The notes below the pieces were generated by a model. It made no database searches. It worked only from the letters and a program-made list of their open reading frames with translations, and was not told the DNA's origin. From NCBI GenBank assembly GCA_946902985.2, contig OX336395.1, forward strand, positions 289,845,065 through 289,909,064: 64,000 nt of DNA, in the 5' to 3' direction. The stretch is from Meconema thalassinum (taxonomy: Eukaryota; Arthropoda; Insecta; Orthoptera; Tettigoniidae). The position numbers and the translations under genes were made by a program. Shown here piece after piece: positions 10,070-21,406 of the stretch (its first letter is position 1; each line of letters opens with the position of its first letter).

Positions 10070-11149
10070 GAATCGGTCATTTCTAAAAGGCCCTTTCTGA
10101 AATTGTTGGTGAAAATGAGTGAAGCATGGATTGGGGTTCTTCAGAGGTAAACACACCATTCAATGCTGAAAAGGCCTCTTTCTATCTTTTAGTGTAGTCA
10201 CAGGAGGGCAGTGCTATTTATATTCATTTCTTAAGGGCCCTTTCTGCGGTAGAAGGGGCAGTTTAGCAAGGAACCAGAGCAAGTTAGAATCAGATCCAAT
10301 CGTTCTATTCTTCGAATAAGGGCCAAGAACGTCTCAGTGAGGTTTTTTTTTATGGCACCAACCATTGAGTAAAGGGGTGAGAAAAATGGAGTTTTGGAAG
10401 AAGAACAATCATACCTCCCTTAATAAGCATGATATTAAAACCGTTAAAATTGTCAATAGTACTCTAAGATCTTCTGTCTGAAAGAAATTTTGATATGACC
10501 CATGACAAGGGATGAGCAAATCTGAATTATAGGAAGATGCTAAACAAGCGGAACTTTGGTAGGTATAACCTACAACAATTGACAAATTTAGTGTCCTGTG
10601 TAAGACGGACGCGTTCCCATTAACCCGAACAAGATAGAAGACATCAACCAAGTTATGAAGTACAGTACATCCCACATGAATATGTGGAGTATTATGGCGA
10701 TTTACTGAAATGCGCAACAGAAGACAACTAGACCCATAGGCAAGAGGAATACTTGATGCTACTCCGTGAAATGAAATACCATTATATGTAAATAATATGT
10801 GCACATTAGAGAATGATAACATAACAAAATAAAGTTTTTAGCAAGTTAAACACAAATGAACATTAAAAAACAAATAACCACAAGAATATTAAACATTAAG
10901 TACATATGAATATTGACTCTTGAGTGTCATTTCTAAAAGGCCCTTATTTTGCAGAATTCGGTCGCTTATTCTGTCCTTTATAATGAACCAAGCCAAACAA
11001 ATGTTATGTAGAAACAGCTATTATGGCAGTGACATGCAATGTACAAAAAAATTGTTGGTCTCAGATCAATAGTTTAAATGTAAAACATATTTGTGTTTTT
11101 CTCAAAACTAGCCTCCATGCACATGGGGCCTTTTAGAAATGACCGATTC
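10070..11149. mobile_element. Non-autonomous TIR element (GAATCGGTCATTTC family)
   Basis: GAATCGGTCATTTCTAAAAG (from 10070) is the exact inverse of the right end (to 11149), extending into GGCCC. AATT directly flanks both ends (10066-10069, 11150-11153), a probable 4-bp target duplication. A third partial copy of the terminal sequence lies inside at about 10927-10945 in direct orientation. No transposase domain recognised, so the superfamily is unassigned. Confidence 0.78.
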
Positions 11150-11167
11150 AATTAATAAACTGATCTA

Positions 11168-13367
11168 TAGTGGAATCTCGTTAGCACGTTCTCGGTTACC
11201 ACGTTTTCCTGTTTAACACGGTGATTTTCTCAAGTACCAGTCCCAATCCTACTAAATACTGTCCGTCCACCAGCTCATGATCTCAGGGGACTGAAGGGGA
11301 GCGGAGAGACATTCCAGCTGCGTTGATTGAGTGGACGTGCCGCTGCAGATATTGCCAACTTAGCACCTATGTTATTCACGCTATGCTTAATCACTGCTAC
11401 TTGCATTTAGTTTCAATTGTGAAATCGTACGGGTCAGTAGTGTTACGTTGGCAGGGAAGAAGAAAAGAGTGATACATTCTGAGGGTAGGAAAATAATTAG
11501 GAAAGTGATTGAGGGATGTGATGAAGGAGCACCGCACGGCTGTTGTCTGCATCCGCCCCACATCCACACGACTTTTATCCCAATTCGCACCTTTGTTATC
11601 CAAATCTACTGGCATTACAATAATATTTTCGTTCCATGTTTAAAATGAATGTTGTAGGCCCACAGCCAGAATTGCAACCCTTTTCAGTTCGGAGTGTTAA
11701 TTGTCCTTGACATAATTTTAATGAGATTAGCGTAAATCATCATCTTACATTTGTCATGAGAAAAAAACATAATGGAAAAATATGATATGTCATAAACATC
11801 CGGGTCTTAGTAATGATATTCAACAAGTTCGGATTGTATTCTACAAACTATCCACAAATTTAGTCCAAACATTGTCCGCAGCTTATCCGCTATCCGCATG
11901 GCGAAAACTTTTGCGGATATCCGTGGGTTTATCCGCGGATATCCGTATCCATACAGGGCTTTAGATATAACCTAAGCAGCATGAACTGAATAATGTTTAA
12001 GTTTCACAATTTTCAGTGACCTCTTTGTTTTTATCTTTAATCTAAGCGTGAATACACATTCTAAACTAGTACGATAACACTACTTTGAAATCTCACTGTG
12101 CTGTCAACACCATTCACATTTAAAAAAATGTGTTTGCCACACAGCCTGTGGTGAGTAGAGCGCATAAGTATCTGAGGTTGGCACCATTGTCGTTCACGCA
12201 GAGGCCAGCTGTCTACTGCTGACTCTTTCCCATTCCTGCCACGGATCTTAAGCTGGTGGACGGACAGTACATGTTGATATATCCCCTTAATACGATTTCT
12301 ATTCCCACTTACGACGATCAAATTTTCGTTGTACTATTTGTTAGGGAAACGGATTTTATTCTTATTTCATTATAAAATTCGGCATCTTGAAAACACGATG
12401 AGATATTGCTTCCTATTCTCTGCTAGTTATTGACAGTGTAGACGATTTTAGTGTGTTTTGACAGTGTGGAAGTGGCTTGAGGTATGACGCAACACAGAAG
12501 ATAGCCGACGTGTCTCTCTCGTGCCAGTAGAACATGCAGGCTGAATACAAAATCGCTACATATAACACGTTCCTTGTTTCAAAATACACCACAGATTGGC
12601 GTGCATATGCCGGCTGACCCCTAGTGTCTCGTCCTTACGTGAATGCGGCAGTGAGCGTTTGACGACCTCTCTCGTATCGTGCGTATGTCGGCCGGCCCAC
12701 CATCTGTCGCGTAGCGTGAATCATAGCCCGTACGCACAGAACGCAAGACAGAGACTGATTTCTTCAAACAAGGTCACGCCTTGTTAGCAACAGAGCTCGC
12801 ATACGATTGAATGGTATGGCCCAAGCAGCCAACAATGATCCAACATTGGTATGCAAAGACAAGTATATTCCATGATTATTGCCAACACCTCTGAAAAGAT
12901 ATCACACTTACCCTGTGATTGTTTTGCGTGACCAACCGCCGGCCGTATCCATCTGCAAGGAGCTGCTCGCTCCGCGCTCTTTGCTGGACAGAACTCTCAA
13001 TAATTAAGGAGGGGTACTATAAGCGACTTCCAAGAATTTTGTATTTTGACTCTCAAAAATTAAGGGGGGTACTATTGAGAGCGGGTCCTGTAGCCGAGTA
13101 AATACGGTATTATACTTTAGTGTAGAGGTACAGTAATTAATGTTTATGTTATTTATTCCCTGTGTAAGTTACTGATAAGGGATAATCTATGTTTATGTTG
13201 TGACTAGTAGTTCATGTAATCACTTACTAAGGTCGGCGATTTAACGTACACCGCGTTCTTTCTTATACGTTGTAAATACAGTATGGCGTTTTTTGGAAGT
13301 ACATTTTCCCGCATTTGACAACCGAATATTTCAGTCCCATGAAAAACGTACTAACGAGATTCCACTG
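11168..13367 (+). mobile_element. Pogo-type element, copy A, with nested insertions
   Basis: Left end TAGTGGAATCTCGTTAGCAC (11168); the right end, inverted, reads CAGTGGAATCTCGTTAGTAC (ending 13367). These match pogo copy B at 18375-20019, and the right-hand 270 bp (13095-13367) also aligns with B. TA precedes the left end; the right flank is CA, a decayed duplication. It is interrupted by the TIR element at 11259-12267. The middle (12500-13090) differs from B and contains no transposase I can read. Confidence 0.75.
11259..12267. mobile_element. TIR element nested in pogo copy A
   Basis: Terminal repeats CTGTCCGTCCACCAGCT (11259-11275) and its inverse AGCTGGTGGACGGACAG (12251-12267) are a perfect 17-bp pair with TA on both sides (11257-11258, 12268-12269). 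Removing the element and one TA restores the AAATACATGTTGAT found uninterrupted in pogo copy B. About 11540-11966 is a stretch shared with 25380-26010 (ATCCGC-rich), probably another nested repeat. No coding domain recognised. Confidence 0.82.
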
Positions 13368-14450
13368 CAGTTAGTTCAAACGGGTTTGCCAACGTTTCTC
13401 CACAGTGCACCATTGGGCTCATTTTCATTGAAATATGATGCACAGAAAAGCTTGCCAAAGCAGATCTCCACAGCGTTAAAATAATTTATAAACAGTGTGC
13501 TAGTTAGGAGAAAATTGACAATAGTGCTTCATGCTCCTGTAATTCTTCTTTTTGTCACTTGTATGAGATCAATCCAACCTGTTGCTTCAAGGACATGATA
13601 ATGCACCGGCCAGCATGAGAATGAAACATTGCAACTAGGACTTTCTTAACTAGGGATGTCTGTAATTTACCTGTTGGTGGGCGAGCATGAAGTTGGTTTC
13701 TGCACGGCAGAGTTCTTTGTACACATTTATACAGTGGCCTGAGTATACCCTTGCCTACTAAGTCAGGTGTGTACGAAATCAAACACAATTCAAGATACAA
13801 AGTAAGATAAACACAATTCCACAGGGAGATTTGCTATTGTCATATAAGTACACTGATAAGATTCCTTGGAAATGGAACTTCTTCCTGAACAGTTACCACC
13901 AGCATTGCTGCATGGCAATATGTCTTATCGACTTCCCTAATCTCTCCTCAATACTTGTGCACTCCCTTATTTTCCTCGATGTTCAATGGAAGTGCTTGAT
14001 AGCTTGGACCAGGATGATAATTCCAAATGTGAGCACAGTACTGATTCTTCCCAGGACCAAGCTGCAGTTTACACAGGGGAAATCCCCTTAAATGCTTCTT
14101 CCTCAAGGGGAAAAGTACCATAATTCCCAAACATCAGTGGACCCCAAAGAAACTAAAACTCACATTCCATAGACATACCATAACACACCATGAAATTACA
14201 GAAAAAAACATAGCACCTGGGGATGAATTCACATGAGTAATAATTAATTCTAGGAGTGCAAATATTATTTGCGTAAGAATGTGATCGACATTTCACTGGA
14301 AAGAGACTCTGAATGACATGGTGCACTGCAATCCCACTCCATCCATGCATGTATTCGACTTTAGCTTTGTCTACTGGTCGACATTCGACACCATATAAAG
14401 CTGAATTGGGAGAAATAGCCATCTCTCAAGGTCCGTATTGACAATTTGAC
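13368..14450. other. Intronic sequence with no recognised feature
   Basis: Short open frames occur on both strands (for example 13800-13555 and 14422-14153, minus) but match no family I recognise. 14390-14401 is a 12-bp sequence repeated at 15458-15469, discussed with the long-TIR element. Confidence 0.4.
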
Positions 14451-15457
14451 TAATTTATTGATTATTCAATGGTCCGCCAATCAATACCTTTACAATGAGG
14501 TGTGCCGGTGGACACTAAATGAAATTAACTTTGAAACCAATATTTTATATGAAACTTGGACTAATTAAGCTACCAGCATTAAGCGGAAAAAACCTCCATA
14601 GAGCGCATGTCTGCTCACGCCTCTCCTATACCTTCCTTTCCCCTCCTCCCCCCCTCATTCCCTTCACCACTTGTCACGTTGCCTCCCCCCCCTCTTTTCT
14701 CCGAGCGTTCAGTTCTGCCTCTTCTGTTCGTCACTTAGCCTCGCTCTACTTTGGCGCACTTGCCGTAGCCAGCTGGTTGGACCCGCACCCATGATCCACC
14801 CAGGTAAACTTCAGATCTTACGCTATTGCATTTACATGTTTGGTTTTCTCTTTCATTTTAGAGTGTGGTTTTCTCTTATTCAGGGATTATTTCACCCCCT
14901 TTTTCATAATTCCGTAATTTTTGTTTAACAGTGGCCGCATTATGCCAACACGCTGACCCACAAGCTTCGCGGGAGCTGCCCAATTGGGACAACTTTCCAC
15001 CTTTCATCCGCATTTGACTAAGTTCTAACCACTCATAGAATCTCATCATGTTCTCGTCAAGTAGAACTGAACAGAAGCCAATTGAAAGGACTTTATGAAA
15101 ATTAGAAGATAAGCACGTTTTTAAATTCATCAGAACGCACGGACAAAAGCGCGCTTTCTCCGCGCATTTCAACACAAGCTGTTCCACAGCATGGACAAAC
15201 TCATAGCACAGTGGTTTAAATGAAGTGAAGAAAGTTTTTTAAATTGTGTTTTAATTGTTTTAATGTGTATTTTAAGGGTCTTTTATGTATACTTGTATGA
15301 TGTCATTACCCTTGTCTGTGATTTTTTCTGTGCCAATTCAAATCGGCTGAAGAAGAACCGAATGTACAAGGTTCGAAACATGTCCCGTTTTAGTGCCCAC
15401 CGGCACACCTCATTGTAAAGGTATTGATTGGCGGACCATTGAATAATCAATAAATTA
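14451..15457. mobile_element. Element with 69-bp inverted termini; possibly Penelope-like
   Basis: 14451-14519 and 15389-15457 are inverted copies differing at about one position. The 12-mer ACCATATAAAGC stands directly outside the right end (15458-15469) and 49 bp outside the left end (14390-14401). A target duplication with a one-sided short extension, inverted terminal repeats and a hammerhead-like core (15347-15386) are together reminiscent of Penelope-like elements. No RT is present, so the copy would be non-autonomous. The interior includes a C/T-rich tract (14630-14700). Confidence 0.6.
15340..15393 (+). ncRNA. Hammerhead-like motif (weak candidate)
   Basis: CTGAAGA (15347-15353) fits the CUGANGA core. 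Stem GAACC (15355-15359) pairs with GGTTC (15370-15374), followed by GAAA (15375-15378) and a minimal AC-AT-GT stem before a C (15384). The outer strands CGG (15344-15346) and CCG (15385-15387) can pair, then AAA with TTT. One extra A separates the core from stem II and stem III is only two pairs, so activity is doubtful. Confidence 0.4.
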
Positions 15458-15814
15458 ACCATATAAAGCAACAGTTGCCGTATATCTTGTGCCTCTGATG
15501 CAGGGGCATTCTTCTATTGCAGAGTATTGCAATATGTAATTGTTATATTCTTTGTGTCAATAAGTCTTAACATTCAAAAACAGGCCTAACCTTCAGATTA
15601 AACCCCCTAAGACCCCCTTGCTTGCAGTAAAACAGTGGTCTAACCCAGTAATGGCCTATGGTTTCATACTGAGAATGGCTTTAGGGGAATGCATTGTAAC
15701 TCTTCAATTAAATTGTGGGTAAAACTGGAGGAGACCAAATCCTGGGGCAAAAAATTCTTAAACTACTGAAATTAGCCAAAATTCCTGTGTTAATGGTCAG
15801 GAAAAATTCAATAA

Positions 15815-16844
15815 CCCTTAGAGTGCCAGATAACGATATATCGGTGTTCTGTATTTACGCCTAAAGTGCCAACAACAATATATCGTCGTTTGAACAGACC
15901 GCTCTTTTATACGTATTTGGTACTGTTGGATTTGCCAGGAGGCGGCACCATACGCGTTGATTCCACAGAGAAAGGATAGTAGTTTTTAACTACGTCGCTA
16001 CATGACGCGTAAGTTTCCTATTTCCGGTTCAGTGAATTTTAGAAATCTGTGTTCATCCGCGCCATGTAACATCTATGACACATTGAGTAAAATGGCGTCG
16101 AGTGGGAGAAATAAGTTTGTTGACGGCGATGATCTGGCTATATACGTAAATAATTTGAGTGAAGAGGAAGATGATGATTACTCGGATGAGGAATTTAATC
16201 CTCCAATAGATGAGAAAGTGGAAAGTGATAGCGGCGGGATTGATGTAAACATCCGACCACGTGATTTTAGGCCTAAGGTAAACAGCGATAGTTACAGTGG
16301 ACCTTCAGAATGGCAGTAGTAGCGATGACGACAACAACAATATCCAGCAGTTTCACGATTTCCGTGAAGTTCAGGTAGGACAAGATGCAAAATACCAACC
16401 CTCACCTGGGAGGTTAGGGGTAAATCCTGAAGCCTATATTTTTGTAAACATGTTTTCTGTGTGTTGTGTTTACCTTTAGTGAAGATAACTCCCAAACTAT
16501 TGTACATAATAAAGTGATATTTTACGTGTTTATTCATCGGGAATGGGAGATTACAGAGAAGTAAACATTACTTATCTGTGAGTTGAATTTCTAATTATAT
16601 TTTGTTTTATTTCGGTTTTTTATATTTTTCGTGTTTTGAAATTGTTCCAAAAATATTTTTATTTTGAATAAACATGAGCATGATAATGTTTAAGTGTAGT
16701 TCAGAGGTAAGTGAGTTCTCTAGTTAGCATTTAGGGAAAATTTCAAGCCATTGTGTTGGTTATTGTGAATTATATAGCCCTAAGAGTGTGAACCTGCAAA
16801 ATCCTCTAAATCAGTCTGGCACTCAGGCCTGGCACTAAGGGGGG
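15815..16844 (+). mobile_element. piggyBac-like element, internally deleted
   Basis: Left end CCCTTAGAGTGCCAG at 15815; right end, inverted, CCCCCCTTAGTGCCAG at 16844, with a subterminal GTGCCAG repeated at both ends. The right flank is TTAA (16845-16848), the piggyBac target; the left flank is ATAA, one substitution away. The 1030-bp copy keeps an N-terminal transposase fragment only. Confidence 0.78.
16091..16319 (+). pseudogene. piggyBac transposase N-terminal fragment
   Basis: From the likely start MASSGRNKF the frame encodes an acidic region (LSEEEDDDYSDEEFNPP) typical of the poorly conserved N-terminus of piggyBac transposases, then stops at 16319. The catalytic DDD domain and C-terminal cysteine-rich domain are missing. 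The assignment rests mainly on the surrounding terminal repeats; the protein segment alone would not prove it. Confidence 0.55.
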
Positions 16845-16848
16845 TTAA

Positions 16849-17784
16849 TTGTGCAGGTTGCATCAGACTTTTCCTTTTCGCTTTCATATCTACAATATAT
16901 TGTTTTTTTTACCTTAATTCATCTTTTGGGGGGACATTATCAATTGTAACTACTAAACTTGATCACTTCTGCACCGACTGCGCCAGATATATGTTCTCAA
17001 TCATATAAATATTGTGTATTTATTGTTTAACAATCCCAGCCATGTTCGTCAGTGTATTTAGTATGTGAAACTGCCGCAACGAGCGCTCATGAGGCGCACA
17101 CTTCGACGTCAGTAGTTTCCAACAAGTCCAATGCAAAGCACCAGACGACACACGTAACGTCGTAATTATGTGAGAAAAGAAATAATGTGTATTATTAGTA
17201 TTTGTAAATAATGCTTGTATGAGGCAATGGTGCCAACTTCGTTTTACCGCAATCCCCTGTAGCAAGGTTTGGCGACTGTCTGAACGAAAAATACTGAACT
17301 AAAATGAGTGTCTGGATTAAACCATTGGTCGCTACTTGGTTAGACGACTGTCTGGACGAAATCATTGGTCGCTACTTGGTTAGACAACAGACTGGACCGA
17401 AATTACTGATTGCACTACAAGCAAGGGGGTCTGGGCCGTAAGCCTCAGGTTAGGTTTGTTTTGTATCTAGAACAGTATTGGTTTGGATGGAAATTATTAT
17501 TGAAAGAACACGAATTATTACAGTGGGGAAAAAAACAACAACAAAACAACACACATTTAATATGGAGGAAACAAAACAAGAAACACTCCTTTCAGTCAAA
17601 GCCGATTGAAATTACTTATAGTATTAGACAGCTAGCACAATCCATTGCGAACTGGTAATAACTCAGTGAACTGTCAAGTGAACTCTGCACATATACAAAG
17701 TAGTACTGTAAGTAAGGGGTTGGCAATACTGTACTAGTGCATAATAAATGGCGAAAATGGCGGACACAGCTGGAATTTCATCTA
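16849..17784. repeat. Intronic sequence with a two-unit 40-bp minisatellite
   Basis: CATTGGTCGCTACTTGGTTA is repeated with a 40-bp period (about 17321-17400). A related CCAATGG-containing unit recurs near 22020, 22130 and 27280-27350, suggesting part of a dispersed element. The rest shows no gene. Confidence 0.5.
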
Positions 17785-18274
17785 CAGTAGGACGTAGTTT
17801 ATCCCGACGTCAAACAACCGGAACGTCAATTATCCGGACGAGCAAAAAGAACGGCGGACCAAGTCATGGAGAAGCTTTTACTGCATCAGAAACTGCGCTA
17901 TTGTGGTATGAAAAACAGGAAGAAAGTAGCTCAACTCATGATGTAATTATACTTACACCATGGCCCTACGCAATTTATTTTATTGAAGAGAATACGTGAT
18001 TTAGCTGCTAAGAAACGACGAGGAAATCTTGCAAAAAAAAAAACAAATAATTTTTCCGGATCTGTAGAGAAGGACTTTCATGTATGTACCGGTACCATAA
18101 ATGTTTTTGCTATAGTTATTCATTCAATAAATAAGAAATTTAAATATAAATTAATCACCATAATGTACTATGCAAGTTTTTTCCTATGAAATAAACGCAT
18201 GTTCGATTATCCGGAAAAATTGTTATCCGGAACACTTTTGGTCCCAATTAGTCAGGATAAACAACATTCTACTG
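17785..18274 (+). mobile_element. Tigger-like element, internally deleted
   Basis: Left end CAGTAGGACGTAGTTTATCC (17785) and inverted right end CAGTAGAATGTTGTTTATCC (ending 18274), with TA on both sides (17783-17784, 18275-18276). Inside, two overlapping frames (to 17999, then 17983-18045) encode the C-terminal Tigger segment: EAFTASETALLWYEKQEES, then KRIRDLAAKKRRGNLAKKK. A frameshift separates them. Catalytic domain absent. Confidence 0.83.
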
Positions 18275-18429
18275 TATATAAGTTGTGATCCTATTTGGGA
18301 CGGCGGGTGGGTTATAGACAGCGGAGGAGTAAACATCTATTACTACATCATCTCCAGACTTTTTCCTACAGGTACAGTGGAATCTCGTTAGCACGTTCTC
18401 GGTTACGACGTTTTCCCGTTTAGCGCGAT

Positions 18430-19270
18430 GATTTTCTCAAGTCCCAGTCCCAATTCTACAAAATACATGTTGATATATCCCCTTAATACGTTCTCTATTC
18501 CCGCTTACGACGATCAAATTTCCGTTGTACTATTTGTAAGCGAAACTGATTTTATTCTTATTTCATTATAAAATTCGGCTTCTGGAAAACACGACGCGAT
18601 ATTGCCTCATATTCTCTGATAGTTATTGACAGTGTAGATGATTTCATTGTGTTTGACGGCATAGAAGCGGCTATAGCTATGACGCAACACAGGTGACTTG
18701 TCTCTCTCCCGCTGCCCTTTCTCAAGTCCCTATCCTACTAAATTCATGTTGATATATCCCCTTAATACGTTCTCTATTCGCACTTACAACGATCAAATTT
18801 CCGTTGACTATTTATTAGTGAACCGTATTTTATTCTTATTTCATTATAAAATTCGGCTTCTGGAAAACACGACGCAATATTGCCTCATATTCTCTGCTAG
18901 TTATTGACAGTGTAGATGATTTCATTGTGTTTGACGGCGTAGAAGCGGCTATAGCTATGACGCAACACAGGTGACGTGTCTCTCTCCCGCTGCCCTTTCT
19001 CAAGTCCCGATCCTACTAAATTCATGTTGATATATCCCCTTAATACGTTCTCTATTCCCGCTTACAACGATCAAATTTCCGTTGAACTATTTGTTAGTGA
19101 ACCGTATTTTATTCTTATTTCATTAAAAAATTCGGCTTCTGGGAAACACGACGCGATATTGCCTCATATTCTCTGCTAGTTATTGACAGTGTAGATGATT
19201 TTATTGTGTTTGACGGCGTAGAAGTGGCTATAGCTATGACGCAACACAGGTGACGTGTCTCTCTCCCGCT
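18430..19270. repeat. Three tandem copies of a roughly 280-bp unit
   Basis: The block CTCAAGTCCC...CATGTTGATATATCCCC begins at about 18434, 18722 and 19001 (spacings 288 and 279), each followed by the same sequence down to a GGTGAC-TCTCTCCCGCTGCCC motif. The unit lies between the left terminus and the transposase start of pogo copy B; copy A carries a single version (around 12260-12510). Confidence 0.85.
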
Positions 19271-19397
19271 GCCCTTCACCCCTTTCCCTTTGTTTATTTC
19301 TCACGTAGGCGCATTATTGTCTTCGTATTCCGCACTATTGTCTTCTAGTTCTTAGTGTTCACGTCCAGTTATGACCTATTTTATTGCGTGTTTCATA

Positions 19398-19694
19398 ATG
19401 GATAAGAAGAAAGTACGGCAGATAACTAATGATGAGAAGATGAAATACATTCGAGACGTGGAATGCAATCCTCACATGAAGCGTATGGATATAGCGCGAA
19501 AGTGGAACATTCCTCCGTCTACACTGAACACGATTCTCGGCAAAAGGAAGGAAATCGAACGTGCCTTTGAAGAAGGAATGAGCGGCAAAAGGAAACGTGT
19601 GCGAGAGGGACAGTTTCCTCAACTAGAAAGCGCTTTATTGAAGTGGTTCAAGCAAGTCCGTGCTTCAAACATACGCGTGCGCCGTCGCCGGTAA
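19398..19694 (+). pseudogene. Pogo/CENP-B-type transposase, N-terminal DNA-binding part
   Basis: From MDKKKVRQITNDEKM the frame encodes a psq-like helix-turn-helix (YIRDVECNPHMKRMDIARKW, then NIPPSTLNTILGKRKEIE) and the start of a CENP-B-type second HTH (LESALLKWFKQVRASNIRV). It stops at 19694 after about 100 residues; full enzymes are roughly 450-550. A possible earlier ATG lies at 19371, but homology begins after 19398. Its DNA-binding segment would recognise the element's own termini. Confidence 0.8.
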
Positions 19695-20175
19695 CTGAGC
19701 CGTCACTGGCGGAGCTCGAGAGCGAGAATGTCCTTGCTAAGCAGAAATAAAGACCCTGTATTATACTGTAGTGTAGAGGTACAGTAATTCATTTTTATGT
19801 TATTTATTCCGTGTAAGTTACTGATAACCTATGTTTATGTCGTGACTGTAGTAGGGCATACAATCACTTACTAAGGTCGGCGATTTGACGTCCATATATA
19901 CGCCGCGTTCTTTCTTATACGTTGTAAATGCAGTATGGCGTTTTTCGGTAGTACGTTTTCCCGCATATGACGTCCAAATTTTTCAGTCCCTTGAAAAACG
20001 TACTAACGAGATTCCACTGTATTTTGGTTAATTGTTGTACTTTAGATTAGTTATGAGGGAGTGATACGTCTTGCAGTGATGCCAACAACTCTGGAGATAA
20101 TGTAGTAATAAAAGTTTACCCCTCCGCCGACTATTACCCACCCACCTTTCCCTTTCCTAGATCACCACTTATATA

Positions 20176-20758
20176 CAGGGTGGTCCAGAAGTGGGTGTAC
20201 CCCCCACCTTTATTTTCAACATTATGATAGTTATGGTTGAATGTTTGTTATACACAGTTACCTTGAAGTCTTAAGAGTCATAAACACCGCTATGAGCACC
20301 ATCCTTGTCGTAACACTGCTGAATTCTGCGCCATGTTCTCGCCGATTTTTTGCGGATATACTCCGGAGCCAGGAAGGTGAAGGTGTGTTCCACAGGTGCT
20401 CGTAATTCCTGGGTTGTGTGATAGAGTGTGTTTCTTACTTGTTGCTTTATGAAACCCCAGAGAGCATTGTCTGGTGTCGTTAGATCGGGACTTCTTGGAG
20501 GCCAGGCAAAGGAGCTGGTAAAGATGCAGAACTTCTTCCAATCCACCGGCCAGGAAAGGTCTGATTCAGGTAATTGCGCACGTGAATTACGAAGTGTGCT
20601 GGTGCGCCATCCTGTTGTAAGAAAACAGTGTATTCGATGCATTTTTTTTTTTGCAATTGTGGCACCAACCATTCATTAAGCATCTCCCGGTAAGAATGTC
20701 CATTAACATTGTCTTCGAAGAAGAAAGGCCGGCCGGTGGATTGGAAGAAGTTCTGCAT
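20176..20758 (-). pseudogene. Mariner-type transposase, 3' half with terminal repeat
   Basis: On the minus strand: VNGHSYREMLNEWLVPQLQ, the catalytic segment FLQQDGAPAHF, RNYLNQTFPGRW, then after a frameshift WPPRSPDLTTPDNALWGFIK and the C-terminus to 20271. The second catalytic aspartate (QQD) and the SPDL region are visible; the first half is missing. The left edge at 20176, CAGGGTGGTCCAGAAGTGGG, resembles a mariner terminus and is preceded by TA. Confidence 0.78.
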
Positions 20759-21020
20759 CTTTACCAGCTCCTTTGCCTGGTCTCCAAGAAGTCCCTATCT
20801 AACGACACCAGACAATGCTCTCTGGGGTTTCATAAAGCAACAAGTAAGAAACACTCTCTATCACACAACCCAGGAATTACGAGCACCTGTGGAACACACC
20901 TTCACCCTCGTGACTCCGGAGTATCTCCGCAAAACATCTGCGAGAACATGGCGCAGAATTCAGCAGTGTTACAACAAGGATGGTGCTCATAGCGATGTTT
21001 ATGACTCTTAAGACTTCAAG
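20714..21020 (+). pseudogene. Second mariner C-terminal copy, inverted against the first
   Basis: The plus strand repeats the same coding block: DWKKFCIFTSSFAW, then LTTPDNALWGFIKQQVRNTL and the end motif RTWRRIQQCYNKDGAHS. It is the reverse complement of 20271-20555 with few differences, so the two copies face each other across about 160 bp of unique sequence belonging to the minus-strand copy. Confidence 0.75.
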
Positions 21021-21406
21021 GTAACTGTGTACAGGCAAATACATTATAGCCAACCCCACCCACACGGTACTATGGCATCGTAAAACAAAAAAGGTGCAAA
21101 GTTCCATTCAGAGCACCGCTTGCAAACAAATCACCCTCAACACACCCGAGTGCTCCAGTCTTTTTAAATAACATCGGATCTACAGGGCGCCCAAGAATGT
21201 TCTCCGCAGTGGGTACGTGCAGCAGTGAGTGGTTGAGTCATGAGTTTAGTTGGCTGCACTGTGTCCTTGAAAGCGGGACTCCCCCGTGTGGGCTGTCAGT
21301 GTGTATTGCGATAAGCGAGCGAGCCTGCATGTCTTCAGTGTGTATTACAGTAAGCGAGAGTTCAGATAGATTATTATTGGAAGAGTGCAACAGTACACAG
21401 GCAGTA

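Larger units (their letters stand above)
18375..20019 (+). mobile_element. Pogo-type element, copy B
   Basis: Left end CAGTGGAATCTCGTTAGCAC (18375); inverted right end CAGTGGAATCTCGTTAGTAC (ending 20019); TA on both sides (18373-18374, 20020-20021). At 1645 bp it contains a tripled 5' non-coding segment (about 18430-19270) followed by a frame for the N-terminal DNA-binding domains of a pogo/CENP-B-type transposase. The catalytic DDE part is missing, so it is non-autonomous. Confidence 0.88.
18277..20169. repeat. Inverted-arm repeat split by pogo copy B
   Basis: Sequence at 18284-18360 (GGCGGGTGGGTTATAGACAG and onward) is the imperfect inverse of 20091-20169 (TACCCACCCACC and onward). The arms lie directly outside pogo copy B, so B appears to have inserted into a palindromic element. 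A third arm of the same family is at about 27120-27225. Confidence 0.6.

Noticed and set aside
17321..17400. CRISPR-like repeat array
   Set aside because: Only two 40-bp units without spacer structure in a eukaryotic intron; an ordinary minisatellite.
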